64,000 bases of DNA from Mycolicibacter icosiumassiliensis (GTDB taxonomy: Bacteria; Actinomycetota; Actinomycetes; Mycobacteriales; Mycobacteriaceae). The translations under genes and the position numbers were made by a program. The notes under the pieces were generated by a model. That model did not search any database and was not told the DNA's origin. It was given only the letters and a program-made list of their open reading frames with translations. The stretch lies in NCBI RefSeq assembly GCF_900078685.2, contig NZ_LT546166.1, forward strand, positions 2,076,287-2,140,286, read 5' to 3'. This document shows, one piece after another, positions 9,465 through 19,311 of the stretch (its first letter is position 1; each line of letters opens with the position of its first letter).

Positions 9465-10573
9465 GCGCCCCCGCCTCGAAGGCCGACCGCGAACTGGAGA
9501 CCCAGCGCGCCGCGTTCGAGCAGTTGCGCGACCTGGTGCTCAACGCCGGCGACCGCCTCGACACACTGACCCAGCAACTGGTCGAGCTGACCGGACGCAT
9601 CCCGGCCTCCGAGCAGCACCTGGTCGAACTGCACACCGAATTCGACGCCACCGCGCTCAGTACGGTGTCCGGCAACGTCAAGACCGCACAGGATCGCGCC
9701 GCCTTCGCCGAACGCAACATCACCCGGGCGCGCAGCCTGGCCAACCGGCCGGTGACCGGCGGCCAGAGCGAGCTGGTGGATGCGGTGCGGGCCGCCGAAT
9801 CGGGGCTGGGCCAGGGCCGGGCGCTGCTCGACGCGGTCGACAACGCCGCCAGCGACATCCGTCACGCGGTCGCCACGCTGCCCGAGACCATCGCCGACGC
9901 GGAAGCCGGTGTCGCACAGGCCACCGAACAGCTGCAGCGCGGGGTGGGCACGCACTCCGCCGAGCTGTTGGCTGCTCGCGATGCCGTGGTCAAGGCCGTG
10001 GCGACCGCCCGCACTTCGGGAGATCCCCTGGGGGCCTTCACCGCGCTGATCAAGGCCGACGGCAATCTGGACCAGCTGCTGGACACCGTGGCCGAGGAAC
10101 GCGCGGCCGCGGAGCGGTTGGCCCGCACGCTCGAGCAGGCCCTGTTCACCGCGTCGTCGCGCATCCGCGCCGTGTCCGACTACATCGACACCCGTCGCGG
10201 CAGCGTCGGCCCGGAGGCGCGCACCCGGCTGGCCGAGGCCCGGCGCCGCCTCGATGCCGCCCAGGACAAGCGCGCCACCGATGTCGCGGGTGCCATCACG
10301 GCGGCCAACGGCGCGGCCACGCTAGCCGCCGCGGCGCAGTCACTGGCCAAAGCCGACGTGCAGGCTGCCCAGCGGGATTACTACGGGCGCTACGGCGGTG
10401 GGCCGGGAGGCGGCAACGACACCGGCGCCATGCTGGGCGGCATCATCATCGGCAACATCCTCTCCGGTGGAGGCGGCGGCTTCGGCGGTGGCGGAGGGAG
10501 CGGTTGGAGTCCGACCTCGTTCGGCGGCTCGTCTTCGGGCGGGGGCTTCTTCGGCGGCGGCGGCCGCTTCTAG
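9461..10573 (+). CDS. TPM-family protein, C-terminal half: coiled coil and glycine-rich tail (Rv2345-like)
   Basis: 370 residues from a GTG at 9461 that overlaps the previous stop as GTGA. Residues 1-300 are long amphipathic helices likely to form coiled coils. The last 60 residues are glycine and serine rich and end in GGGFFGGGGRF, as in TPM-family proteins such as Rv2345. It contains no signal peptide of its own, so as a separate product it would stay in the cytoplasm unless joined to the upstream half by a frameshift. See the finding on the 9455-9466 junction. Confidence 0.75.
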   Translation: MSAPASKADRELETQRAAFEQLRDLVLNAGDRLDTLTQQLVELTGRIPASEQHLVELHTEFDATALSTVSGNVKTAQDRAAFAERNITRARSLANRPVTGGQSELVDAVRAAESGLGQGRALLDAVDNAASDIRHAVATLPETIADAEAGVAQATEQLQRGVGTHSAELLAARDAVVKAVATARTSGDPLGAFTALIKADGNLDQLLDTVAEERAAAERLARTLEQALFTASSRIRAVSDYIDTRRGSVGPEARTRLAEARRRLDAAQDKRATDVAGAITAANGAATLAAAAQSLAKADVQAAQRDYYGRYGGGPGGGNDTGAMLGGIIIGNILSGGGGGFGGGGGSGWSPTSFGGSSSGGGFFGGGGRF

Positions 10574-10587
10574 CCCTCGGGTAATCC

Positions 10588-11337
10588 ATGTTCGGACTTG
10601 TCGATGTCGTCGTGGTGGCGGCCCTGGTGGCGTGCGGGTACGCGCTGTGGGTCCGCCGCCACACCTGGGGTTCGCGCTGGGACACCAATCCTTCGCGCGT
10701 CCTGCTCCTCATCGGTTGCGCGGGACTGCTCATGTCCCCGTTGGGGCCCACGCATGTCGACCCGCTCCTACATCGCGTGTCCGGGTTGTGGAACGTCGCG
10801 GGCCTGCTCGCCGTGCTCTGCATGTTCGCTGCGGTGGCGGTCATGTTCGAGCACCTGGCGACGCGGTTGACCGACGAGGACCAAGCCCGGTTGCTGGGGC
10901 GCCGCCACCTCACGACGCCGTTGAAACTCGGTCTGCCGCTGACGGTCGTGGTGTTCTGCGTGGCCGATCAAGGACATCCCGAGTACCTGGATGTCTTCGC
11001 CCCCCGCGGCCCGTGGTTCGCGGCGTATTGGGCGCTGGGCGCCGCGTTGGCGCTGTATCTGTTCGGGTTCACCGGCCGGATACTGCTGCCCTTGCGCAGC
11101 GATCCGCGCTCGAAGACTTCCGTGCAGTACTACCTGGTGTGGGTCGTCTTCAAAGTCGCAGCGATCATCGCGCAGTTGACTTGCGTACTCCTCGGCAGTG
11201 CGGTCACGCTGCCCACCTGGATCTGCGCAGGCGTGAGCGCCGCCGCGTTCAGCTACGCATCCGTGCTGTCCTGGCGCGCCCGAACCGACTGGTTCAAGCC
11301 CGTCCGGCCGCCAGCGCCCGAAATCGCCGGGGACTGA
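10588..11337 (+). CDS. Integral membrane protein of unknown function
   Basis: 249 residues with about seven hydrophobic helices. The first spans VDVVVVAALVACGYALWV, and later ones include LLAVLCMFAAVAVMF and YWALGAALALYLFGF. Basic loops such as VRRHTWGSRWD lie between them. I do not recognise the family; it has some likeness to integral membrane proteins of actinobacteria and their phages. It begins 14 bases after the TPM-family gene and converges on glyS. No clear ribosome binding site is seen. Confidence 0.7.
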   Translation: MFGLVDVVVVAALVACGYALWVRRHTWGSRWDTNPSRVLLLIGCAGLLMSPLGPTHVDPLLHRVSGLWNVAGLLAVLCMFAAVAVMFEHLATRLTDEDQARLLGRRHLTTPLKLGLPLTVVVFCVADQGHPEYLDVFAPRGPWFAAYWALGAALALYLFGFTGRILLPLRSDPRSKTSVQYYLVWVVFKVAAIIAQLTCVLLGSAVTLPTWICAGVSAAAFSYASVLSWRARTDWFKPVRPPAPEIAGD

Positions 11338-11343
11338 ACGCGA

Positions 11344-12753
11344 TCAGCAGCCCTTGAGGCGCACGGCCAGATAGTCGGAGACCGCGTCGATGGCCACCCG
11401 CTCCTGAGACATCGTGTCGCGCTCACGCACCGTGACGGCATGGTCTTCGAGCGAGTCGAAGTCGACAGTGATGCAGAACGGGGTGCCGATCTCGTCCTGG
11501 CGCCGGTAGCGCCGGCCGACCGCGCCGGCGTCGTCGAACTCCACGTTCCAGGACTGACGCAACTCGGCGGCCAGATCCCGCGCCTTCGGCGACAGGTCGG
11601 CATTACGCGAAAGCGGCAGTACGGCGGCCTTGATCGGCGCGAGCCGCGGGTCGAGCCGCAGCACGGTGCGCTTGTCCACCCCGCCCTTGGCGTTGGGGGC
11701 CTCGTCCTCGTGGTAGGAGTCGACCAGGAAGGCCATCAGTGAGCGGGTCAGGCCGGCTGCCGGTTCGATCACGTACGGGACGTAGCGGGTGTCGGTGCCC
11801 TGGTCGTAGAACGACAGGTCCACACCGGAATGCTCCGAGTGCGTGGTCAGGTCGAAGTTGGTGCGGTTGGCGATACCCTCCAGCTCACCCCACGGGTTGC
11901 CGGCGAAACCGAACTTGTACTCGATGTCGGTGGTGCCGTCGGAGTAGTGCGACAGCTTCTCGCGCGGGTGTTCGTAGAGGCGCAGGTTCTCCGGATTGAT
12001 ACCCAGGTCGATGTACCACTGCAGGCGGGTGTCGATCCAGTACTTGTGCCACTCGGCTGCGGTGGACGGCTCGACGAAGAACTCCATCTCCATCTGCTCG
12101 AACTCACGGGTCCGGAAGATGAAGTTGCCGGGGGTGATCTCGTTGCGGAAGCTCTTGCCGATCTGGCCGATTCCGAACGGCGGCTTGCGACGTGCCGTGG
12201 TCACCACGTTGGCGAAGTTGACGAAGATGCCCTGCGCCGTTTCGGGCCGCAGGTAGTGCAGGCCCTCTTCGGACTCGATCGGGCCCAGGTAGGTCTTGAG
12301 CATCATGTTGAAGTCACGGGGCTCGGTCCACTGACCCTTGGTACCGCAGTCCGGGCAGGCGATCTCGCTCATCGGCACGGAGTCTGGATCCACGGCGGTG
12401 CCGCCGGTGCTCTTCTTCAGTGCCACCGCTTCCTGCATGTGGTCCTGGCGGTGCCGCTTGTGACAGTTAAGGCACTCCACCAGCGGGTCGTTGAACACCG
12501 CGACGTGCCCGGAGGCCACCCACACCTGACGCGGCAGGATGATCGCACTGTCCAAGCCAACGACGTCGTCGCGGGACGTCACCACCGAGCGCCACCACTG
12601 TCGCTTGATGTTCTCCTTGAGCTCCACCCCGAGTGGCCCGTAGTCCCACGCCGATTTTGTGCCGCCGTAGATTTCGCCCGACTGGAAGACCAGGCCACGT
12701 CGCTTGGCCAGATTGGCAACGGTGTCGATGATGGACGCCACGAGGGGGTGCAC
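11344..12753 (-). CDS. glyS: Glycyl-tRNA synthetase, class II, single-chain type
   Basis: 469 residues, the normal length for the alpha-2 bacterial/eukaryotic type. It charges tRNA-Gly. Visible family motifs are [16 protein letters not shown] near the N-terminus, the zinc-type CPDCGTKG, and the class II motifs [20 protein letters not shown] and [13 protein letters not shown]. The C-terminal anticodon-binding domain contains the [10 protein letters not shown] region. The ATG at 12753 matches mycobacterial homologues (MHPLV). It diverges from the smtB-zur pair. Confidence 0.97.
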   Translation of the reverse strand: MHPLVASIIDTVANLAKRRGLVFQSGEIYGGTKSAWDYGPLGVELKENIKRQWWRSVVTSRDDVVGLDSAIILPRQVWVASGHVAVFNDPLVECLNCHKRHRQDHMQEAVALKKSTGGTAVDPDSVPMSEIACPDCGTKGQWTEPRDFNMMLKTYLGPIESEEGLHYLRPETAQGIFVNFANVVTTARRKPPFGIGQIGKSFRNEITPGNFIFRTREFEQMEMEFFVEPSTAAEWHKYWIDTRLQWYIDLGINPENLRLYEHPREKLSHYSDGTTDIEYKFGFAGNPWGELEGIANRTNFDLTTHSEHSGVDLSFYDQGTDTRYVPYVIEPAAGLTRSLMAFLVDSYHEDEAPNAKGGVDKRTVLRLDPRLAPIKAAVLPLSRNADLSPKARDLAAELRQSWNVEFDDAGAVGRRYRRQDEIGTPFCITVDFDSLEDHAVTVRERDTMSQERVAIDAVSDYLAVRLKGC

Positions 12754-12833
12754 TCCTGTCTTGACGGGACCGCGCCGGCGATGCCGACACGCAAAACATC
12801 AGTCATCGTATCGACACCGCCGGAGTTCTTTGA

Positions 12834-12851
12834 CATGCATCACCACGCATG
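12834..12851. promoter_or_regulatory. Inverted repeat upstream of smtB, possible SmtB site
   Basis: CATGC and GCATG are perfect 5-bp arms around ATCACCAC, in the 150-bp glyS-smtB intergenic region. ArsR/SmtB repressors bind imperfect palindromes in their own promoters. The arms are short and the assignment is inference. Confidence 0.3.
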
Positions 12852-12868
12852 GAACAGTGGGTGCCAGA

Positions 12869-12883
12869 TGAAAACGATTTCCA
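12869..12883. promoter_or_regulatory. Zur-box-like sequence upstream of smtB-zur
   Basis: TGAAAACGATTTCCA is a near-palindrome of the Fur/Zur type (TGAAA with TTTcCA) lying 21 bp before the smtB start. It resembles the Zur box I remember from M. tuberculosis (core TGAAAATCATTTTCA). It would allow the operon to sense zinc through its own second product. Confidence 0.45.
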
Positions 12884-12903
12884 ACGCGTGCGGAGGTGGT
12901 GCT

Positions 12904-13260
12904 GTGCCCTCCTCAGCGTCTGGTCTGGTGGCCGACGGTCACCAGCACACCGGTCCGGCCTTCCCCGCGCCACCGCCGCGGGAGATCCTCGACGCCGCCG
13001 GGGAATTGCTGCGCGCGCTGGCCGCCCCGGTGCGCATCGCGATCGTCTTGCAGCTGCAGGAGTCACACCGCTGCGTGCACGAACTCGTCGACGCGCTGGG
13101 AGTGCCGCAGCCGCTGGTCAGTCAGCACCTGAAGATCCTCAAGGCGGCCGGGGTGGTGGCCGGGGAACGTTCCGGCCGCGAGGTGCTCTACCGGCTGGCC
13201 GATCATCACTTGGCGCACATCGCCATCGACGCGGTGGCCCATGCCGGTGAGGACCGTTGA
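12904..13260 (+). CDS. smtB: ArsR/SmtB-family metal-responsive repressor
   Basis: 118 residues from GTG 12904, chosen because GGAGG sits seven bases upstream; an in-frame ATG at 12868 would add 12 residues but lacks such a site. The winged helix-turn-helix spans about residues 30-100 (VHELVDALGVPQPLVSQHLK recognition region). The N-terminal GHQH and C-terminal HHLAHIAIDAVAHAGED supply histidines and acids for metal binding. In mycobacteria SmtB controls the zinc-responsive smtB-zur operon. It overlaps zur by four bases. Confidence 0.93.
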   Translation: MPSSASGLVADGHQHTGPAFPAPPPREILDAAGELLRALAAPVRIAIVLQLQESHRCVHELVDALGVPQPLVSQHLKILKAAGVVAGERSGREVLYRLADHHLAHIAIDAVAHAGEDR

Positions 13261-13649
13261 CCGCCCCCGGCGTGCGCTCCACCCGGCAGCGGGCGGCGAT
13301 CGCGGCATTGCTGGAGACCGTCGACGATTTCCGGTCGGCCCAGGAGCTGCATGACGCGCTGCGTGAGCGCGGCGAGAACATCGGACTGACCACCGTCTAT
13401 CGCACATTGCAGGCGATGGCCACGGCCGGGCAGGTCGACACCCTGCGTTCCGACACCGGCGAATCGGTATACCGGCGCTGCTCGGATCATCATCACCACC
13501 ACCTGGTGTGTCGAGACTGCGGGGCCACCGTCGAAGTGGGCGACCGCGAAGTCGAGGAGTGGGCGGCCCGCATCGCTGCCGAGCACGACTACTCCGACGT
13601 CGGCCACACCATCGAGATCTTCGGCACCTGCGCCGACTGCCGGAAGTGA
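13257..13649 (+). CDS. zur: Zinc uptake regulator Zur (FurB)
   Basis: 130 residues of the Fur family, with a TTG start overlapping the smtB stop (TTGA). The DNA-binding half contains GLTTVYRTLQAM. The metal-binding half has the histidine run HHHHHLVCRDCG and the C-terminal FGTCADC, together giving the CxxC pairs of the structural zinc site. Zur represses zinc uptake and zinc-independent ribosomal protein genes when zinc is abundant. Translational coupling to smtB suggests the two are made together. Confidence 0.95.
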   Translation: MTAPGVRSTRQRAAIAALLETVDDFRSAQELHDALRERGENIGLTTVYRTLQAMATAGQVDTLRSDTGESVYRRCSDHHHHHLVCRDCGATVEVGDREVEEWAARIAAEHDYSDVGHTIEIFGTCADCRK

Positions 13650-13662
13650 TCCCCACACGCCT

Positions 13663-14052
13663 TTAGGCGCTGAGTACATCCCGGATGTCGACGCCTTTGG
13701 CCAGCACCAACAGGACCAGCGTGCGCAGCGCGTCGTCGGTCAGGCCCGAACCGGGAAAGTTGTAGCGCAGCATCACATCTGCGGACTCGGCATCCTTCTC
13801 GACCAGGCTGACGGTCCCGAGCTGGCTCAGGGCCGCCTGCTCGGCGGCGCGCTTGCGCAGCTGCTTGGTCAGCGGCAGATCCCACCCCAAGATCTGGGTG
13901 AGCGACACCAGCTCGAGATCCTCGGCGATCGGCACCACCCGCAACGACGCCAGCGTGCCGTCGTGGCGGACCGTCAGCGCACCGTCGGGCTCGGCATCAA
14001 CGGCCAGCACCTCGGCGAGCACCGTGGCAAGGCGGTCGGCCAGCGCCGTCAT
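13663..14052 (-). CDS. Conserved hypothetical protein (Rv2360c-like)
   Basis: 129 residues, no signal peptide. The sequence contains LTVRHDGTLASLRVVPIAED and ends in VLAKGVDIRDVLSA. It resembles the small mycobacterial protein found between zur and uppS (Rv2360c). Its ATG overlaps the uppS stop by one base (TGATG), so translation is probably coupled to uppS. Function unknown. Confidence 0.75.
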   Translation of the reverse strand: MTALADRLATVLAEVLAVDAEPDGALTVRHDGTLASLRVVPIAEDLELVSLTQILGWDLPLTKQLRKRAAEQAALSQLGTVSLVEKDAESADVMLRYNFPGSGLTDDALRTLVLLVLAKGVDIRDVLSA

Positions 14053-14939
14053 CACGCCGTTCCGAACCGGCGCTGCCGCGAGGCGTACTGCTCGCAGGCC
14101 TCCCACAGGTCGCGGCGGTCGTAGTCCGGCCACAGCTTCTCTTGGAAGATGAACTCGGCATAGGCCGCCTGCCACAGCATGAAGTTCGACGACCGCTGCT
14201 CCCCCGAGGTGCGGATGAGCAGGTCGACGTCGGGCATGTCGGGCCGGTGCAGATGCCGCGCGATGGTGGCCTCGTTGATCCGACTCGGGTTCAGCTTGCC
14301 CGCCACCGCCTCCTGCGCGATGGCCTGGGCGGCTTCGGCGATCTCGGTGCGCCCACCGTAGTTGACGCAGTAATTGATGGTGATGACGTCGTTGCCGACG
14401 GTCATGTCTTCGGCGATCTCGAATTCTTTGATCACGCTGCGCCACATCTTCGGCCGCGAACCCACCCAGCGCATCCGCACGCCCATCGCGTTGAGGTTCT
14501 CGCGGCGCCGACGCACCACCTCGCGATTGAACCCCATCAGGAAGCGGACCTCCTCAGCGGAGCGCTTCCAGTTCTCGGTGGAGAACGCATACACCGTCAG
14601 CCACTTGATGCCGAGTTCGATAGCACCGCAGGTGATGTCGATCAACACCGCCTCGCCCATCTTGTGCCCCTCGGTGCGGCCCAACCCGCGCTGGGTCGCC
14701 CAGCGGCCGTTGCCGTCCATGACGACAGCAACGTGGTTAGGCAGCGCCTCGGCGGGGATCTGCGGGGCTACTGCTTTGGAGGTGTGCTGCGGCGGGCGGC
14801 ACGGCCCACCGCCCGGCGGCGACGGCAGCTGCGGGAAAATCACCGGCCAAGTGGACTTGTCCGGGAACACCGGATAGTCGTCGGGTGCGGCGGGCAGCTG
14901 CGGGAAGACGACCTTCCGGTTGGCCCGATTCAACACCAT
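14052..14939 (-). CDS. uppS: Decaprenyl diphosphate synthase (cis-prenyltransferase)
   Basis: 295 residues, the size of the mycobacterial enzyme (Rv2361c). It extends a prenyl diphosphate with isopentenyl units to the C50 carrier lipid used for peptidoglycan, arabinogalactan and lipoarabinomannan. The catalytic Asp and phosphate-binding loop are in [17 protein letters not shown]. Other conserved blocks are [10 protein letters not shown] and the C-terminal [19 protein letters not shown]. The N-terminal 70 residues are a proline-rich extension of the mycobacterial type. Confidence 0.96.
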   Translation of the reverse strand: MVLNRANRKVVFPQLPAAPDDYPVFPDKSTWPVIFPQLPSPPGGGPCRPPQHTSKAVAPQIPAEALPNHVAVVMDGNGRWATQRGLGRTEGHKMGEAVLIDITCGAIELGIKWLTVYAFSTENWKRSAEEVRFLMGFNREVVRRRRENLNAMGVRMRWVGSRPKMWRSVIKEFEIAEDMTVGNDVITINYCVNYGGRTEIAEAAQAIAQEAVAGKLNPSRINEATIARHLHRPDMPDVDLLIRTSGEQRSSNFMLWQAAYAEFIFQEKLWPDYDRRDLWEACEQYASRQRRFGTA

Positions 14940-15021
14940 GCGCCCTATCTTTCCCGATCGGTTCGGCGCCGCCCGCGGCGACCATGCGGTCGCCGCGGCG
15001 GCTTACCGGACATACCGACGA

Positions 15022-16284
<1,263 letters not shown>

Positions 16285-16325
16285 TCAGACTTTAGCGGGA
16301 GCAGTTTTGGCCGGTGCGGCGCGGC

Positions 16326-16712
16326 TCACAATCGGCCGCCGTTACCGCCTCGCCCGCCCAGACCGCCCTGGCCGCCGGCACCACCCTTGCCGCCTTGGCC
16401 GCCCTTACCGCCCTTGCCGCCCTGGCCACCTTTACCGCCCTGGCCGCCGGCGCCTGGCGCACCGTCAGCACCATTGGCGCCGTCCGCACCATTGGCGCCG
16501 TCGGCGCCATCGGCACCGTCCGCCCCGGGGCCGTGCCCCGGCAACGGCGCCGTAATCCCGGCAGCTGGGCCGGGGTCGACGCTCCGCGCGCAGGAAGCCA
16601 CGGCCGGCATCATTCCCACGACGAGCAGCGCTCCGGCCGCCGCACCGATACCGGCTCCAAAGCCCGGTGTCGTCCTGTGCGCCCAGCGCCCCCACCCGGT
16701 GTCGTGAAACAT
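16326..16712 (-). CDS. Glycine-rich exported protein, likely lipoprotein
   Basis: 128 residues. After a hydrophobic stretch (GALLVVGMMPAVASC, residues about 27-41) the cysteine sits in a lipobox-like VASC, so the protein may be lipid-anchored. Residues about 62-86 are repeats of GAD/GAN and are acidic. Residues about 88-128 are GGK/GGQ repeats and are basic. The two halves therefore carry opposite charges. It recalls collagen-like and PGRS sequence but has no PE domain. Start is ATG 16712. The family is unknown and low complexity makes homology unsafe. Confidence 0.55.
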   Translation of the reverse strand: MFHDTGWGRWAHRTTPGFGAGIGAAAGALLVVGMMPAVASCARSVDPGPAAGITAPLPGHGPGADGADGADGANGADGANGADGAPGAGGQGGKGGQGGKGGKGGQGGKGGAGGQGGLGGRGGNGGRL

Positions 16713-16823
16713 TCGGCCTGCCTTCCTGATTGAACCTAGGGATCGTAAAGTCGCATCAGCCTACCGCCGACGCCCGAATAGTCCACCGAAACGGACGCAA
16801 TCCCCAGGTCGGTGCCAGGTGGA

Positions 16824-17738
16824 TCAGCCGTCGCTGCCGGTCGGCCGGGGTTGAACCTGCGTCTCAGCGTCGACGTCGTGCCCGGCCGGCCGCTGCTGAA
16901 CCCGCTCCACCAACGGCAACGTTCGCAGCCGACGTTCCAGGTGCCACTGCAGATGCGCGGCCACCAATCCGCTGGCATGGCTACGATGCGCCGCCGTGGA
17001 AAGCTCGGCGACCTCCCAGTCGCCGTCATGCAATGCCGACATCAGATCCAGCACACCCATCGGCGGGGTGGTCGAACCAGCCGGGCGGCAGTGGCCGCAG
17101 ACGCTGCCACCGGCCGCGCCGTGAAATGCCCGATGCGGACCGGGGGTCGCGCAACGGGCGCACTCGGTCAGTGCCGGCGCCCACCCGGCCACCGACATGG
17201 CACGCAGCAGATAGGCGTCCAGTACCAGTTCACGGGAGCGTCGACCGTCGGCCACCGCGCGCAGCGCACCGACGGTGAGCCGGTGCAACGCCGTCGCCGG
17301 GGCTCGCTCAGCACCGGCCAGGCGTTCCGCGGTCTCCAATATCACGCAGGCGCAGGTGTAGCGGCCGTAGTCGCTGACGATGTCGGTGGCGAACGCGTCC
17401 ACCGACACCACCTGGGTGACGATGTCGAGGTTGCGGCCGGGGTGCAGCTGCACGTCGATGTGGGCGAACGGCTCCAGCCGGGCACCGAACTTGCTGCGGG
17501 TACGACGCACCCCCTTGGCCACCGCGCGGACCAGCCCATGGTCGCGGGTAAGCAAAGTGACGATCCGGTCGGCTTCGCCGAGCTTGTGCTGGCGCAGCAC
17601 CACCGCCCGGTCCGGACGGTTCAGCCGCTTGGCGGCGATGGCGGCGGCGACACTCTCGGGCGCGATGCCTAGCTTCGATCCGAAGCCGCCGCCGATATAG
17701 CGCGAGATGATCCGGACCTTGGACTGGGACACGCCCAA
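16824..17738 (-). CDS. recO: DNA repair protein RecO with a foreign N-terminus
   Basis: From residue 43 (DRAVVLRQHKLGEADRIV) to the end this is RecO, which loads RecA at gaps together with RecR. It has the OB fold, then a helical domain with a zinc knuckle (CARCATPGPH, later VCGHC). Normal mycobacterial RecO begins MRLYRDRAVV. Here the four residues before DRAVV are missing and are replaced in frame by about 42 residues that look like a xanthine dehydrogenase segment (VRIISRYIGGGFGSKLG). No ATG exists near the normal start; TTG 17738 and GTG 17732 are the visible candidates and neither has a good ribosome binding site. Whether the chimera is functional is unknown. Confidence 0.8.
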   Translation of the reverse strand: MGVSQSKVRIISRYIGGGFGSKLGIAPESVAAAIAAKRLNRPDRAVVLRQHKLGEADRIVTLLTRDHGLVRAVAKGVRRTRSKFGARLEPFAHIDVQLHPGRNLDIVTQVVSVDAFATDIVSDYGRYTCACVILETAERLAGAERAPATALHRLTVGALRAVADGRRSRELVLDAYLLRAMSVAGWAPALTECARCATPGPHRAFHGAAGGSVCGHCRPAGSTTPPMGVLDLMSALHDGDWEVAELSTAAHRSHASGLVAAHLQWHLERRLRTLPLVERVQQRPAGHDVDAETQVQPRPTGSDG

Positions 17739-17758
17739 TGACTTGGCAAGCTGCTGCG
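17613..17758 (-). pseudogene. Remnant of a xanthine dehydrogenase molybdopterin-subunit gene
   Basis: On the minus strand this stretch reads QQLAKSLGVSQSKVRIIS, then RYIGGGFGSKLG and ESVAAAIAAKRLNRP. This is the conserved segment around the GGGFGSK loop of large molybdopterin-binding subunits (XdhB/CoxL type), in which NRP is normally followed by V and a charged strand. The homology stops at the recO coding sequence on one side and at the amiA2 start on the other. No other part of such a gene lies nearby, so it is a gene fragment left by a rearrangement. Confidence 0.65.
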
Positions 17759-19207
17759 ATGACCCACCCGCCCGCGGCGTCCGGCACCCGCTTCCCCACC
17801 CTCACCGAGCAGCTTTACCAGCTGGCCGCCGGCGAGATGACCTCTGTCGACCTGGTGCGTCGGGCGCTGCACGCCATCGACGCCAGCCAATCCACGCTGA
17901 ACGCCTTCCGGGTGGTGTTCACCGAGTCGGCCCTGGTCAGCGCCGCTGAAGCCGACCGGCGTCGGGCCGCGGGCCACCGCGCGCCGCTGCTGGGCATCCC
18001 GATCGCAATCAAAGACGACACCGACATCGCGGGGGTGGCCACCTCGTTCGGCACCTCCGGGTACGTCGAGCCCGCCGGCCACGACGCCGAGGTGGTGCGT
18101 CGACTGCGGGCCGCCGGCGCGGTGATCGTGGGCAAGACCAACACCTGCGAGTTGGGCCAGTGGCCGTTCACCAGCGGCCCCGGGTTCGGCCACACCCGCA
18201 ACCCCTGGTCCCGCCGGCACACTCCCGGCGGGTCGTCGGGGGGCAGCGCCGCCGCAGTGGCCGCGGGTTTGGTCGCCGCAGCCATCGGATCCGATGGAGC
18301 CGGCAGCGTGCGCATCCCCGCCGCGTGGACACATCTGGTCGGCATCAAGCCGCAGCGCGGCCGCATCTCCACCTGGCCGCTGCCGGAGGCGTTCAACGGG
18401 CTGACCGTCAACGGGATCTTGGCCCGCACCGTCGAGGACGCGGCGCTGGTGCTGGACGCGGTTTCCGGAAATGCCGACGGCGACCTGCACAAACCACCGC
18501 CTATGCGGGTCTCCGACTATGTGCGGACCGCGCCGGGGCAGCTGCGTATCGCGTTGTCGACCCAGTTCCCCTACACCGGGTTCCCGGCTCGGCTGGATCC
18601 GGAGATCAGGGCCGCGCTGGAACGCACCGCCGAGCAGCTGCGGCTGCTCGGGCACACCGTGGTCCCGGGGAACCCCGACTACGGGCTGCGCCTGTCCTGG
18701 AATTTCCTGTCCCGGTCCACCGCCGGAGTGTGGGGCGCCGCCAACGGCCTCAGGGGCGGAGTCAGCCTCGACCCACGGACCTTGGCCAATATGCGCACCG
18801 GCCGGCTGCTGTCGCAGGCCGTGCTGCGCAAGGCCCGTGCCCACGAGGCCCAGGATCAGCGCCGGGTGGGCTCGATCTTTCGCATCGTCGACGTGGTGCT
18901 GGCGCCCACCACCGCCCAGCCGCCACCACTGGTGAACACCTTCGACGACCTGGGCAGCTGGGAGACCGACCGCGCCATGATCGCCGCCTGCCCGGTGACC
19001 TGGCCGTGGAACCTGCTGGGTTGGCCGTCGATCAACGTGCCGGCCGGGTTCACCTCCGAGGGGCTGCCGATCGGAGTGCAGTTGATGGGTCCGGCCAACA
19101 GCGACGGCTTGTTGGTCTCGCTGGCCGCCGAGCTGGAGGGCATCAACGGCTGGGCGGCTCGGCAGCCCACACCGTGGTGGCGTACCGAGCCCAGCCACAG
19201 CTCGTAA
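17759..19207 (+). CDS. amiA2: Amidase AmiA2
   Basis: 482 residues from ATG 17759; an in-frame ATG at 17738 would add seven residues encoded by the xanthine-dehydrogenase-like fragment. It belongs to the amidase signature family, which hydrolyses amides with a Ser-cisSer-Lys triad. The Lys is in GIPIAIKDDTD. The Gly/Ser-rich motif is HTPGGSSGGSAAAVA, and the nucleophile region is AAIGSDGAGSVRIPAAW. Mycobacterial homologues sit next to recO in the same divergent arrangement. The substrate is unknown. Confidence 0.92.
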   Translation: MTHPPAASGTRFPTLTEQLYQLAAGEMTSVDLVRRALHAIDASQSTLNAFRVVFTESALVSAAEADRRRAAGHRAPLLGIPIAIKDDTDIAGVATSFGTSGYVEPAGHDAEVVRRLRAAGAVIVGKTNTCELGQWPFTSGPGFGHTRNPWSRRHTPGGSSGGSAAAVAAGLVAAAIGSDGAGSVRIPAAWTHLVGIKPQRGRISTWPLPEAFNGLTVNGILARTVEDAALVLDAVSGNADGDLHKPPPMRVSDYVRTAPGQLRIALSTQFPYTGFPARLDPEIRAALERTAEQLRLLGHTVVPGNPDYGLRLSWNFLSRSTAGVWGAANGLRGGVSLDPRTLANMRTGRLLSQAVLRKARAHEAQDQRRVGSIFRIVDVVLAPTTAQPPPLVNTFDDLGSWETDRAMIAACPVTWPWNLLGWPSINVPAGFTSEGLPIGVQLMGPANSDGLLVSLAAELEGINGWAARQPTPWWRTEPSHSS

Positions 19208-19311
19208 GCACCCCAGAACGCCGCTAGCTGCGGCTTCAGCGGGTTGCGCGGAGGTCGGCTAAGCTTGGCCAGTCTTGACTTAGGTCTTCATATCCCCGTA
19301 AAGGTGCACTG

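Noticed and set aside
16326..16712. PE_PGRS gene
   Set aside because: Glycine repeats are present but there is no PE domain and the product is very short.
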